A DNA stretch of 42,554 nt from Pelargonium cotyledonis (Eukaryota > Streptophyta > Magnoliopsida > Geraniales > Geraniaceae), in the NCBI GenBank assembly GCA_036897625.1, contig JAYMTA010000094.1, positions 1 through 42,554 on the forward strand, written 5' to 3'. The stretch's first letter is position 1. Each line of letters starts with the position of its first letter. Of this stretch, positions 22,901 to 33,949 are shown one piece after another. The position numbers were made by a program, and so were the translations under genes. The notes under the pieces were generated by a model, which was not told where the DNA came from, did not search any database, and was given only the letters and a program-made list of their open reading frames with translations.

Positions 22901-25900
22901 TGACAGTTCCACTTACAAATCATTAAGAGGAAGGTACGCAAGTACATTTATTGAACCAGTGAATTGATTGTCTTGCAAATACCTGTATGAAACAGAAAAG
23001 GTTAGAAATATTGATAAACCAGAACATAAGCAATGACAGTCTATTTTATTCTTACAATGTGTTGAGCCTTGTTAGATTCACAAAACTACGAGGTAAGTCA
23101 CCTGTCAGTTTGTTGAAGGAGAGATCTCTGCATATTCTCCAATAAGTTAGTCAACAATTCATCTTTAATTTTGCTTATCTACCTTACTTTAAACAGACAG
23201 CTGATATGGCTTCTAAAAAATGAACATGCAAAAAAAAAACATAGGTAAGTAAGAAAAGGGAACTTGAATAGGTTAACCATGTAAAGTAACCTACTTGAAA
23301 CCAAATAAAATCGTATCAGTTCAAGAAAGATAGAAATAGGTGACATGGTTTCTACAGAGGACCAAAACACTAATACACAGAACAATGTAATTACAGATAT
23401 ACATAGGAAACTACCATAATACTAACACAGTATTCAAATAATCGTAGCATGAAATGTGGTGAATAAATGGCGTATCTACAAATGACTTAAACCTTGGTGC
23501 TTTATTTACACCAAACACGTGTTTGGAATGTCATGATATACTATGATTAACTGTTTTTTTTTAAATTCAAATATTAAAAGCAATTAGCTACGAAACCAGT
23601 GATTCAATTCTCGTGAAAGTCCATCAAAACCAACAACAATATCTAGAATGTTATTATGGAAATCAATTAGACAAGTCTAGCCTGTTATCTACTACCTTCA
23701 TAATATACCATGTGCTCTTCCCCAGCTAGGTCTATAAAAATGAGAAGTGAATAGATATATCAAAGACCACAAGGTCAATCATATATCATAAAGATGCTGG
23801 AAATCACTGATTGCACTATTATCTATAGGTATATTCTAAACCTAGAAAGAACTCATCAATGCTACATATCCATTGTACCTTATTCAATTGTTGCCCTACA
23901 TTGTCCATGTTTTACAGCATACTTCTTTTTCACTTATGCCCACATCCATGTCTTACATCATACAAAAGTTTTTCCTACGAGCAGGACTCTCCAAGCTCAT
24001 GGGAGTAGCCAAGGTCTTATGTGAGGTAATTAAATTATTCTATTAAAAAAATTAAGGAGAGAAATCAAATGTAGCAAGTGGAAAAATTTGTGCATGTAAA
24101 AGCTATAGCAGCTATTTGATCATCAATCTGTCAGAAGCATGTAAAAGTGTTCGAAAATATGAAAAAGGAAAGACCGTGTCTGTTACTTTTGTAGCACTTA
24201 CAGTTCGGTGAGCTTGGTAAGTTTTCCAAACATATCACTCAACTGTCCATTCAGCTTATTATGACCAAGATTTCTGCACATATTACCAAAAATTAAGAAA
24301 TCGGAATCACAGGAAATTAAGTAAAACTAATATGGGAAGTTGCTTACATTTTTTTGAGGCTATGAATCTCAGAAAGTGAAAAAGGCACATTACCAGTGAA
24401 GCTGTTCTCAGAAAAATCACTGCACGTCATCAGTGAATAAGATCAGTACAGTTGCCAGGTATCTCAATAAATGAAAGATTATCTGAGAACATAAAGACAA
24501 GAATGATCTACTGGTGGAAGGCTCTTAGAAGACAATGGTTGAGATGATCTTTCGGCAGTGAGATAACAGCATATGAATATTTAATTGGTTTGTTTGCAAA
24601 GGAATAAAATGTACAAAAGATTGTCGTGTTTTAACAAAATTCAGTTACATAGTTCATCAGACGAATCATAGTTGATTGTTGTTTTACGAAAGTGAATAAA
24701 CAATTGAGCTTGCAGGTCATAACTTTGGCCTAGATTGCCAAAGCAGCTCGTTAAATTCTACAGAGTCTACTAATAGAAGCAAGCTTAACCATTCCATTCA
24801 ATTTAGTGGCTTAGGTGGGGAGAAAAAACAAACTAAGAATAGGGATAAATATTAACACTGAGAAAGGAAATTTTTAATCTACTAATAATACGCCAAGCGT
24901 CGTCTTGAGACTTACACGTAAACTAAATTAGGAGGAAGTTGATATGGTATGCTATCCTTCAGTTTGTTCTTGCTCAAGTCTCTGTACTATGGCAAACAAA
25001 CGCAATGCGTAAGCTAATTCCATTTTAAAAGTAAACGTGTTATAAAAAAATGTACTTTCAAAACAAGGCCTCACAACTCAGTCACTGATTTCAAACTTGA
25101 TAGCTTGTAGCCTAATTGTCCAGAAAGCCCAAGGCCAGATAACTTTCTGCAAATTATTAAACAACAAAAGAAATATACTGTTCAGTAATCATATACAGAA
25201 ATCCTGCTCTATAACTTATTAGTAAGCTTTCTTCACTGTAAAAATCCAGATAAAAGCAAGTATCAAGCTGTATGAAACAGAGGTAACAACATTTTAGTTA
25301 CGGAAGAGCCATCACATTCAATTCCTTCCCAGGATTCACCACAAGGGTCACCTCCACTGGACTTCCAATTGCTCAGTTTCGAAGGAGAATTTAAGCTGGT
25401 AAACATCACATTAAGGGCAGAGACTGCAAATACAATTGAAAAAAAATTACTCAATATAACACTGTGATGAGAGAACAAAAAACACTAATAATATCTGAAT
25501 GAATATGTAAGTAAATTAACAAATGATATTTTGTGATGCAACTTTCTAGACTTCAAAGGCTAAGCACTATTGTCTCGGGCAATGAAAGCTCTTTGATATA
25601 TCAAACATAGTCGGCAAATCATATAGGTAACCATGGTTCAGGCGCAGTTTTGAAGACATAAATCTTAAAGCATACATGACTCGGTATGGCACACTATTTA
25701 AATAACAGAGCGAGCAAGTGTTACCCAATCCAGTCGGTTAATCATATAATTATAGGATAAAAACTAAAAATTAGAAAACAAACCAAATCAAAGATAAGAA
25801 AAAATCGAGTGTGAACATTATGTATTGTAACTAATTATATCAACCAAAAGCAAAAGAAACAGCATTCATTCCATGTTAGCCAAATTCCTACCAAGCCTAC

Positions 25901-26416
25901 TAGTTTGCCGAACTTCAATATGATGTTGATTCTTTGGTCGAAATAATAATAAATTTATTTTCGAAATTGTGAGGACAATTTCATCAGATATTCTAAGGAT
26001 CGAGTATTTAATTGTTTTCAGATCATCCGAAATGTGAACTTAATCGGTTTAATTTTATTCAAAATGTGAATAAATTCAGTATGTGAACATATTTTCGTTT
26101 CATATCATTTAAAACGTGAATAATTCAAAACAGGTTTCAGATTGTGGCTGAGAACTACTACTAATTACAAATACCACTATATATACATTAATATGAATTC
26201 ATGAAAAGTACGTAAATATTGAAGACAACATCATATAAACAAAATTGCAGATATAGAAATGAAACTTAAAATGAGAAAGAAAAAAAAATCACCATCCTCT
26301 GAGGAGGTCTTGGAATGGACGGAGGCGGGGATGCCGGCGAAGAAGAGGATCCAGAGAGTGAGAAAGGAGTGGTAAAGCGAGCCAGGGGCCGACAATCGAA
26401 CTATGTTGTGGTACAT
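16990..26416 (-). CDS. SRF5: STRUBBELIG-receptor family LRR kinase, SRF4/5-like, 16 exons, 688 aa
   Basis: Exons are 26416-26293, 25423-25291, 25146-25075, 24981-24916, 24419-24348, 24273-24202, 23127-23056, 22982-22917, 22624-22559, 22458-22136, 21466-21207, 19852-19599, 18903-18783, 18025-17889, 17784-17631 and 17064-16990 (2067 nt, one frame). In order: a signal peptide (residues 1-38); a SUB-type N-terminal domain ([16 protein letters not shown]); LRRs encoded by 66- or 72-nt exons with phase-2 introns; a Pro-rich segment; a membrane helix at about 289-310; and a kinase domain. The kinase is atypical: GEGSIG at 426-431 and Lys447, but HKN at 539-541 replaces HRD and DCG at 559-561 replaces DFG. 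It is therefore likely a weak or dead kinase, as known for SUB. LSTFYL followed by RTSQNLG resembles SRF4/SRF5 as I remember them, and the neighbours match SRF5's locus. The C-terminal tail ([12 protein letters not shown]) is short for the family. In-frame upstream Mets exist (26464, 26488). The symbol is provisional. Confidence 0.93.
17198..17396. mobile_element. Decayed Stowaway-type MITE in last SRF intron
   Basis: The ends TTCCAAAAAGAGTGTCCTC and AAGACACTAATTTTTAGACGAGGAG are eroded inverted relatives of the Stowaway termini elsewhere in the window. The interior GTTATGCATGAATTACCAAT is the reverse complement of a motif in the other copies. The flanking TA is no longer clear. Confidence 0.5.
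20878..21081. mobile_element. Stowaway-type MITE (204 bp) in SRF intron
   Basis: CTCACTCCGTCACAAAATGAG and the inverted end TTATTTTGGGATGGATGGAG are flanked by TA at 20876-20877 and 21082-21083. It is shorter than the other copies. It lies in the intron between the exons 21466-21207 and 19852-19599. Confidence 0.85.
21781..21894 (-). mobile_element. tRNA-derived SINE, 114 bp, with 11-bp target-site duplication
   Basis: An exact direct repeat ACTTATTAGCA flanks the element (21770-21780 and 21895-21905). Read on the minus strand it contains an A-box-like AGTGGTTTAAGGTGC and a B-box-like AGATTCGAGCC in the spacing of a pol III promoter, and ends in an AT-rich tail (TTATAAAAA). It lies in the SRF intron between the exons 22458-22136 and 21466-21207, in the same orientation as the gene. 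Confidence 0.82.
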
Positions 26417-26760
26417 TTTCCATAGGAAATTGCAGAGAAGAAGAAGCGCATGTTGATCAACCATGGCCAGCCACGATCCACAAAGCAATTTCCAACGGGA
26501 GGATGAGGAAATTGCTGCTGCTGTGGCGTTGTACAGTTGTTGGAGAAATCGATCTGCAAGTTCCAGCGATTAGATAGTTCCAGAGATGTTCGAGAAGAGG
26601 AAGAGAAGAAGGAAAATGGGAAAGCCATTATTGTTTGGTTGCCGAGAAAGAGAGGAGCGCGAAAGGTGAGGGCCAAATGACTGAATCACAGTGATTTTCG
26701 GGTATTTGTATTGCTCCCTACATTCACTACAACTTCCACACCGTACTTGCCACGTCATCA
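26417..26760 (-). promoter_or_regulatory. SRF leader and promoter region
   Basis: This GC-richer stretch upstream of the SRF start includes in-frame upstream Met codons and out-of-frame minus-strand ORFs, as expected of a leader. The boundary with AT-rich promoter DNA is near 26700. No clear TATA box was fixed. Confidence 0.4.
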
Positions 26761-27155
26761 TCTTCCTGTCCCTCCTTTTTTTAAGCACAAGACATAATAG
26801 TCAACGTACACTCAAATCACTCTTAAACTAATTATCCAATCCATTTATCGTTTCCCTCCTAAAACTAGTGTTAATCTTTTAGCTTGGCATCATATTCGAA
26901 ATACAAAAGAAAATAGTTAAAATAAATTTGTGGCACGTAGTTATGGTTTTATTCCATTCAAGTTTCAATTAAATCATAAGATTTTAAATATAATCAAAAA
27001 TTTGTGTCAATATAAATTCAACATGTAAATGTTCAACAATCAAGTTACTGTACCATCATAAATAAATTGTACTCAAACCAAAGATAAGATTAATTGCTCT
27101 TATTATTTACTTCCTCTATTATTAGGTGAGGAAGATGGGATAAAATCAAACCAAA
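26761..27155. other. Intergenic, AT-rich
   Basis: I see nothing beyond AT-rich sequence between the SRF promoter and the TIR element. Confidence 0.5.
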
Positions 27156-28412
27156 TTAAAGAGATAATTACACATGTTTATCCCAACTTAACATTTTTTA
27201 ATCTTAGGTACCTAAATTATGTCAAACATCTTTTCATCCAAAATTTCTTCAATTTTTTCCGTTCAATGTGGTCAAATGACCAAAATACCCTTAACCTAAA
27301 TAAAAATATTGTAGCCAAACAGACCCTTATGGGTTTCAAAAAAACAAAAAAAAAATACAAACTTCATCGCCGGCGCACATCCATCTCCGGCACCACCTCC
27401 GCCGCACGTCCATCTACGGCAACACCTCCGCCACCATCGAGCAAATCTGGAAGCAGATCTCGGGTTCATCTTCTCCGGCGAGGCGAGCTCTGGTCGTCTT
27501 CGTGCCACCATAGTCATCAGAGAAGAAGCAGACCTTCGTCGAGGTCGTCTTCGTCGAGCCAAGTCGGAGCAAAGGAAGCCACGCCGGAGCAGGTCGTATT
27601 GGTCGAGGTCGTCTTCTTCGTCGAGGTCCTCGGAGAACACGGCGAGGCTCACGGTGTTGTAGGTGACGCCGGAACAGGAATAGCATGGGTCGGAGGTGGT
27701 GAAATCGACCGCCGCCCCCGTCGTTGGGAAGGCGCCGGCGGTGACCACATCCACAGCTACCTCTGTTTTTTTTCTTTTTAATTTCTAATGTTAAAATTTT
27801 GTAATTTTTGGTTCATTTATTGTAAATGGTCCAAATCATATCCAAGATTTTTTAAATTTGTAATTTTTGGTTGATTTCTTGATTTTTTTTTTGTGAAAAT
27901 TGAGTTTCTAAATTTTTTGGGGTTTTGAAAATTTGTGCAAATATTGTATGTTTGATGAATTGAAACAAAATATACAAACAAAAAACTCATATTCCGGCGA
28001 AGTTGTGATGATTCCGACGATTTTGTGGTGTTTTCGGTGATTTTTTGGTGATTCCGGCAATATTTTGATTTTTCCGATAGAACTATGAAGTTTCCGACGA
28101 GACTTTGAACTTTTCGGTAGAACTATGAAGTTTCCGGCAAGATTTTAAGTTTTCCGGCGAATCATTGATTTTTTCAGCGAACCATCGGTGAAGATGAAGA
28201 GTATAGTGAAGGGCAATTTGGAAATTTAAAAAAAAATTGGTCATATGCTAAGCACATGTCTCATTTATTGGAATATTCAGTTAATAACGGAAAATATGGA
28301 CGGAAAGATATTTGGCATAATTTAGGGTAGCCAATAGTTAATTTTAATAGTTTAGAATATTTTAAATTGAAAGGTGTTAAAGATGGGATAGGTACGTGTA
28401 ATTTTTCTTTAA
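27156..28412. mobile_element. Candidate nonautonomous TIR transposon (1.26 kb, MULE-like?) with GC-rich core
   Basis: The left end TTAAAGAGATAATTACACAT and the right end, read inverted as TTAAAGAAAAATTACACGTA, align. Inward they continue to align, with gaps, through TATCCCA, CTAAATTATGYCAAA and ATCTTTYCRTCC, giving long imperfect terminal inverted repeats of about 90-120 bp. The interior has a GC-rich block (27365-27760) with long overlapping ORFs on both strands and a degenerate tandem repeat (27992-28185). No transposase was seen. A 9-bp target duplication could not be recognised, so Mutator-like identity is only a guess from TIR length. Confidence 0.55.
27992..28185. repeat. Degenerate tandem repeat, unit about 20 bp, core TTCCGGCGA
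   Basis: About ten imperfect units of the form TTCCGRCGAnnnTTTTGnnG follow one another, with C/G-centred cores spaced about 18-21 bp in AT-rich DNA. It lies in the right half of the TIR element. Confidence 0.65.
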
Positions 28413-28888
28413 CTTTTAACTCTTTCTTACAATAATTTAAATAATTTGGAAAAATAGGCCCACTTTTCTTATTCAAAAATATTACAGAGGCACTGACAAG
28501 TAATAATATTGAACTTTATATTTTTTCTGAAAAATAAATACACATATTTATGACTCATGAAAGTAATTAATGAGAAGCAATAATTAAAATAAAAAATATC
28601 GCCCAAAATACAGACGCCTGAGGCTGAGGTTCAAAACCGGAAGTCCGTCACAGTTTCGACGTCACCATCTCCTCCTCCATTTTGGTCTGCAGCAAAATCT
28701 TCCGGCGGCTGAGCCTCCTCCACCAGATCCTCGCTCACAATTCCTCTTATTTTCTTCGTTATCGATCTCGGAGCTTCTGTCACTTTTTTTGCCCTAACAA
28801 ATTGCTCCGCAACTTCACTCATAATCGCTGCCATTTCTCTCATCTCATGTGACCAGCCCACCCTTCTAGGTTTTGATCACACCGCCTA
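28413..28888. promoter_or_regulatory. BPM promoter and 5' UTR
   Basis: The left part is AT-rich. From about 28620 the plus strand is pyrimidine-rich (CATCTCCTCCTCCATTTT and similar), typical of a plant leader, up to the ATG at 28889. An in-frame TGA at 28874-28876 shows that this ATG is the first in its frame. A 76-codon minus-strand ORF (28631-28861) covers the leader and is considered chance or at best a small divergent gene. Confidence 0.5.
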
Positions 28889-31800
28889 ATGACTCACAAG
28901 TTTTCAGGAACCTCTCAATTTCACGACCCGATGGTCGATTCGAAGCCCAATTCAGATTCGTGCTCGAAGTCGATCAACGAAACGGTGAACGGCTCCCACA
29001 ATTTCTCGATCAAGGGGTATTCGCTGGCCAAGGGGATGGGTGCGGGGCAGTACATAGCGAGCGATACGTTCACGGTGGGTGGCTACGATTGGGCGATTTA
29101 CTTTTATCCCGACGGCAAGAACCCGGAGGATAGCTCCATGTACGTGTCGGTTTTCATTGCGTTGGCGAGCGAGGGCACGGACGTCAGGGCGTTGTTTGAG
29201 CTGACGCTGGTGGACCAGAGCGGGAAAGGAAAGCACAAGGTTCACAGCCATTTTGACCGCGCGCTGGAGAGCGGGCCATACACCTTGAAGTACAGAGGCT
29301 CAATGTGGTATGAGTTATGCTTTGCTGATAATTTGCTGACTTTTAGTTTAGTAAGTGTGAATTTGTGCTCTGATGCTTTGAAATCAGTGATGTAGCTGTG
29401 GGTTTTCGGTTGAATGATATGATTCAGTGTCATTTTTTTAAAATATTTTGAATTGTGTACATTTGCAGTTTGGTGACTGGTTGCAATAGGTGGTTAGAAC
29501 TGGTGACAGTTTCTTTTAGTTTTAGGGAACTGTTAAATTCATGTGTTCTTGGTGCATGTGCACATGTAAAACACATGCACCAACATGACACCAATCATCT
29601 TCCTTAGTTTTATGCTATAATCTACCACCTCGATTAAAGTTTTGAACTGAGCTTTAGTTTAACTTAAGCATGTTCCAGTGCTAATGTCTAACATTTATGT
29701 ACATTGTCAGTACGGAAACCATATGCTTGTAAGGCACCTTGCCTAGCACATTTCAGTCATCATTGTGAAACTCAATAGTCATATCATAGGTTTAAGCAAA
29801 ATACCTAAAATCTTTCAAACCTGATATTGTTATTTTTCTCGTGCAGAATTCTTGTATTAAAAATTACCCTATCAAAACATATTAGTGTAAATTTTCAACT
29901 GTTACGCTGGGTAAATCATTGTGCTCTCTTAGATAACTTGTTTGAGTGTATTTCAGGGGTTACAAGCGATTTTTGAGAAGAACGGCTTTAGAAACTTCCG
30001 ATTATATAAAGGATGATTGCCTTGTCATGCACTGCACTGTTGGAGTTGTTAGAAATCGCCTCGAGGGACCAAAACAGTATACAGTCTCTGTACCGCCTTC
30101 TGACATGGCACACGGTCTTAAGGAGCTTCTTGAAGCTGAAGTTGGTTGTGACATAGTTTTTCAGGTGGGTGAGCAAACATTTAATGCTCACAAGCTGATC
30201 CTCGCTGCTCGTTCACCTGTATTTAGAGCCCAGTTTTTTGGGCTTGTTGGGGATCCTAACATAGCTAAAGTAGTGGTAGAGGACGTTGAACCCTCAATTT
30301 TCAAGGTACTCCTTTTTATATTGCTTTCATTCATTACCATCTTCTGGAGGGAAATACAAATAAGTGTGTGTGTGTGTGTATAAATGTAGCTAAGTATTCA
30401 AAAAGTACACCCATTGCTTGTTTGGGGGCTTGATGTTTAGGTATTCTGATCCTTTACTATGGAATTGTAAGTTGTTATATTAGCTTTAAAATATATTGTT
30501 CTTTTCAGAGCAGGTTATTCAATTCAGGAGAGTGAACTTGATAATTAAAATGTTGAGGTATCATGATAATGTGCAATTATGTTTTCACTCAATAAGTTGT
30601 CAAACCTAATAAAAAAGTGAACTTTTCCCACATGATAACATATTGCCATCATAATAAATAACTTATCCATCCTAAAATAATTGTTGACTTTTGTAAATGA
30701 AGGACAATTATTTTAGGATGGATGGAAGGAAATTATATTTGGACCTTAGTACCTTCAATGGTTTTGTTGACATCGTCATTACCTAAGGTTGCGTTTGAGA
30801 ACATAGATTTGATTTGAATTCATAATTTGAAATTTGAAATTTGAAATACAAATATAGTGTTTGGAAAATCATAGAATTTCAAATTACAAGATAAGAGTTG
30901 TCATTTAAAATCCCATGTTGTAAGCATGTTTTGACTTTTGATTGCTATTGGATTTGACTCAAATCAAAATCAAAATTTTTCGAGCATCCAAACACTTCAT
31001 TTGGCTCAAATCCAGCATTTCAAATTTATGTTGGTTCCCAAACGCACCACAAGTGAATTTAGAGTGAAAGTCTGGAAATTATCCCAGTAGCATGTATCAC
31101 TGTGAATATTTCTTAAGTTTTTGTGCAAATGTCTAGTTGTTAATGTTATCTGTATGATTTTTGACGTAGAATGGACCATTCATGTGTTTTTTCAGGCAAT
31201 GCTTCTATTTATTTACACAGACAAACTTCCTGGCATACATGAAATTACTGGTTCGACATCTATGTGCACATCCACTAATATGGTACAGCACCTTTTGGCT
31301 GCTGCTGACCTTTATAATTTAGATCGGCTGAAGTTATTATGTGAAGCAAAATTATGTGAAGAAGTCAATGCTGATACAGTGGCGACCACTCTTGCCGTAG
31401 CTGACCAGCATCACTGTCCCCAACTGAAGTCTGTTTGTTTGAAATTTGCAGTGACTCGAACAAATTTAGGAGGTTCGTTTTTTCCATAGTATGTATTGGT
31501 TCTAAGCTTCAGGTTTCTATATTTTCAGTTCAGTTTTTTATTCTACATATTGAAAGAGTGGACATGTTACTATCTTGCCCATCTCATTGAATATCTGTAC
31601 TCCATATCACATGCTGTGTTTTGCTAAACCCAGGAAATGAGTTTGAACAGGATGCTATTAGCCAAGATATTGATTTTGATGCTATTTTCTTGTTTGCATG
31701 CAAGAATCTGATATATTGTCTCTAGTAATAATTCTGGGATGTTGGATGATACACGCCCATACATGTATTGTTAACAGTACAATATTTAAATATTCTGCAG

Positions 31801-32385
31801 TAATTTTCTTTACTGAATATCAATATTCGTTTTGATACTGCCACAGATGTCTTGCATAACTATTGTTTTTTTCTTTCTTTCTAAAAAGGGACGTTTTTAA
31901 TGATCTCCTTTTACTGAACTTTGGGCGTATGTTTTCCCATAGATTGGTCTCCCATATTTCATTTGTCTACGCCTAAACCAATAAAAAAGGAGGCCAGTTG
32001 GTAGGTTAGATGTTTTTCTTTATCCACTGCATCTTCACAAACTTCATTAGTATTTCTCTAATTACAAGATTTCATTCCTTTATGCATGAGTGTGTATGCC
32101 CTTGCCTGTATGAATCTTTCTGTGATTTTTTGGGTATTGAAAACTTGAAATTTGATGTGGTATGCAGTGGTGATGCAGTCTGAAGGGTTCAAGCACTTGG
32201 AAGAGAGCTGCCCCCAGCTATTATCGGACCTATTACAAACGTTTGCAACGGGAGATGAGAATTCAAATCAGATGTCCAGTAGAAAAAGGAGTGGCAGCAG
32301 TGTGTATGGGATAGATCTAGCAGATGGAGGAGCTGCTGCTGAATCAGTGAATCCAAACGGGAGGCGTGTGCGGAGGCGGTTCTAG
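28889..32385 (+). CDS. BPM: MATH-BTB protein (BPM family), CUL3 substrate adaptor, 4 exons, 420 aa
   Basis: Exons are 28889-29307, 29957-30305, 31196-31472 and 32168-32385 (1263 nt, GT-AG introns). Residues 30-165 form the MATH domain, with the strongly conserved [39 protein letters not shown] and [16 protein letters not shown]. The BTB/POZ domain starts near residue 192 ([26 protein letters not shown]) and is followed by helical [19 protein letters not shown] and the BPM C-terminal region ([18 protein letters not shown]). The tail is basic (GRRVRRRF, 413-420), consistent with nuclear targeting. Plant BPMs bind CUL3 through BTB and substrates such as HD-ZIP, ERF/AP2 and MYB factors through MATH for ubiquitination. 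Length is usual for the family. Which BPM paralogue it is cannot be told here. A MITE and a 20-bp-stem hairpin lie in intron 2, and a SINE lies 128 bp after the stop codon. Confidence 0.95.
29549..29583. repeat. Perfect 12-bp inverted repeat in BPM intron 1
   Basis: TTGGTGCATGTG at 29549-29560 pairs with CACATGCACCAA at 29572-29583 across an 11-nt loop, giving a strong hairpin in the BPM pre-mRNA. Its function, if any, is unknown. Confidence 0.8.
30665..30723. repeat. Perfect 20-bp inverted repeat, Stowaway-like termini
   Basis: ATCCATCCTAAAATAATTGT (30665-30684) and its exact inverted copy (30704-30723) are separated by 19 nt. The arms resemble the Stowaway ends in the window (CCGTCCCAAAATAATTG), so this may be a MITE that lost its interior. 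It lies in BPM intron 2. Confidence 0.8.
30788..31048. mobile_element. Candidate TIR MITE (about 260 bp) in BPM intron 2
   Basis: The left end TGCGTTTGAGAACATAGATTTG (from 30790) and the right end, inverted TGCGTTTGGGAACCAACATA (to 31046), form imperfect TIRs. The interior is built of TTTGAAATTTG and ATCAAAATC motifs. No clear target duplication was found. TGCGTTTGGGAA-type termini are common in hAT-like plant MITEs; the superfamily is inferred. Confidence 0.6.
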
Positions 32386-32512
32386 CTTTACATTGTTTGG
32401 GAAGGATTATCTCATTAACAAAAGTAGTTAGTTATGGATTGCTTGTTAATACTAGAGAAATCAACATGCACTGCAGTGCATATTGCATGAGAGTTTTTGT
32501 TGTGTTCTGCAG

Positions 32513-32660
32513 GTTTTTTTTTTTTTTTTTTTTTTTTTAAGGGGTAGCTCTCCCCCAAAAACCAAAATAACCTACCCTATACCGCATGCAGGGAGACTTG
32601 AACCTGAGACCTATGAGGGAATCAGAAGCGCTTAACCGCTTGGCCCAACTTGCTTTGGTA
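32513..32660 (-). mobile_element. tRNA-derived SINE, 148 bp, with 13-bp target-site duplication and poly(A)
   Basis: An exact direct repeat TTGTGTTCTGCAG flanks the element (32500-32512 and 32661-32673). On the minus strand the head is tRNA-like: A-box GGGCCAAGCGGTTAAG and B-box GGTTCAAGTCTCC about 35 bases apart. The body ends in a poly(A) run of about 26-28 (plus-strand T, 32514-32539). It is inserted 128 bp downstream of the BPM stop codon, antisense to that gene, probably in or near its 3' UTR. It looks young because the duplication is perfect and the tail pure. Confidence 0.92.
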
Positions 32661-33949
32661 TTGTGTTCTGCAGTTTAGTTCTAATCTTCTATGTAAGATC
32701 CATTTTCCAAAATCATATGATAGTTTTGTCGCTCAATTTTGTTTTTGAGTTTAGAAAATTATTCAAGTGTAGCTTCAACCATCAGTACCAAATAAAATCA
32801 CTAGCCATCAATACAATTCTTGTATAGTTGCATTCAGCTTCTGTTTGTAGATAGGTGCTGCTGGCATAGGATCCTTGGTGGTATTTCTTTTGGTATCATA
32901 AACCTGGAAAGTAGGTAGAGTGGATGTGGAAATTGAAGTGTCATTTGAGATTGAAATTTTTGGTTTGGCTATGTTTTGTCCCAGCAAAACTTTTCTTATC
33001 TTGTAGACATATGAATGTGGGCACTTCATGTCATAGATGCTTCCATAATCTAGAAGATAATAATCATGCTTTTAGTTAGAGGTCGACGTCTAGTTGTTTC
33101 GGTCCGCAATAAGCTTAATACTCCTGACTTTTCTAAGAGTTCATATTTCAAAACTTGGGTCAAAAGAAATCTTTAATGCAATGATGCTTATCCTTGGTTA
33201 TTTCTTGGAACACTCTTTTTGTTTATACATGTTAAGTTATAAGGAACAAAATAAATAAATCCATTTTTAATTATGTTTCCGAGCATCCGTATTTTGTTAT
33301 ATATATTGTTTTGTTCATATCTCTCAAGAATTAAACTTTGAATGATTTATTGGATCCCTACGGTTCTTCGATTGGGTTGAAACCTAAAACTATTTTGATC
33401 CCCTTCCATAATGGTGGATGAAAATTAACACCTCAAAAAAATACAGGTTTAGGTGATGTTGAGCAGTTGCTAGAGACTATAGGGAGTAAAATAGTATAAG
33501 TTTGAAGTGGACTCATCTATACTCAAGAATAGTGGCGTAATTGGCAACATATAATGTATGAGTGGAAAGAGCTTTTGTGTTTTATCCTTGAATTATACAT
33601 TACGAAAAGAGGTGAATGTTTTTTTTTTTTTTAATAAGAGAAATGTGAATGTTTTAATTGTGAAAAAATGTCAAATCAAAAATAATTTGAGTGCGTTAAA
33701 AATAATTTAAAAGTGTTACCCACGAGTGTACGGATACTCACATAAACTCTGTGGTATAAACCGAAAATAAAAGTGGAACTCATCTGTCCAATATTTTCAT
33801 GAATTTATCTAACATATGCAATTGCAAGTTTGTTTATATAGCTTTGTGAAATTTGGACGAGAGGCTTCATCTGGTGACTCTAATGTCGACACTGTCTAAA
33901 AATGTAGAGGCATAAATGTCAAATTTCACGAAAATACGAAAAAGAAAAT

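Noticed and set aside
26401..26676. 91-codon minus-strand ORF at the SRF 5' end
   Set aside because: It overlaps the SRF leader in another frame. The frame starting at 26416 joins correctly to the SUB-domain exon and gives a signal peptide.
27266..27781. 171-codon plus-strand ORF
   Set aside because: Arg/Ser-rich translation of a GC-rich transposon core that is open on both strands. No family is recognised, so it is treated as part of the TIR element.
28631..28861. 76-codon minus-strand ORF just upstream of the BPM start
   Set aside because: It coincides with the pyrimidine-rich BPM leader and has no recognised motif. A small divergent gene is possible, but nothing positive supports it.
32560..32650. 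Possible tRNA gene (A and B boxes)
   Set aside because: No complete cloverleaf, and it is followed by a poly(A) tail and flanked by a 13-bp duplication, so it is a SINE head.
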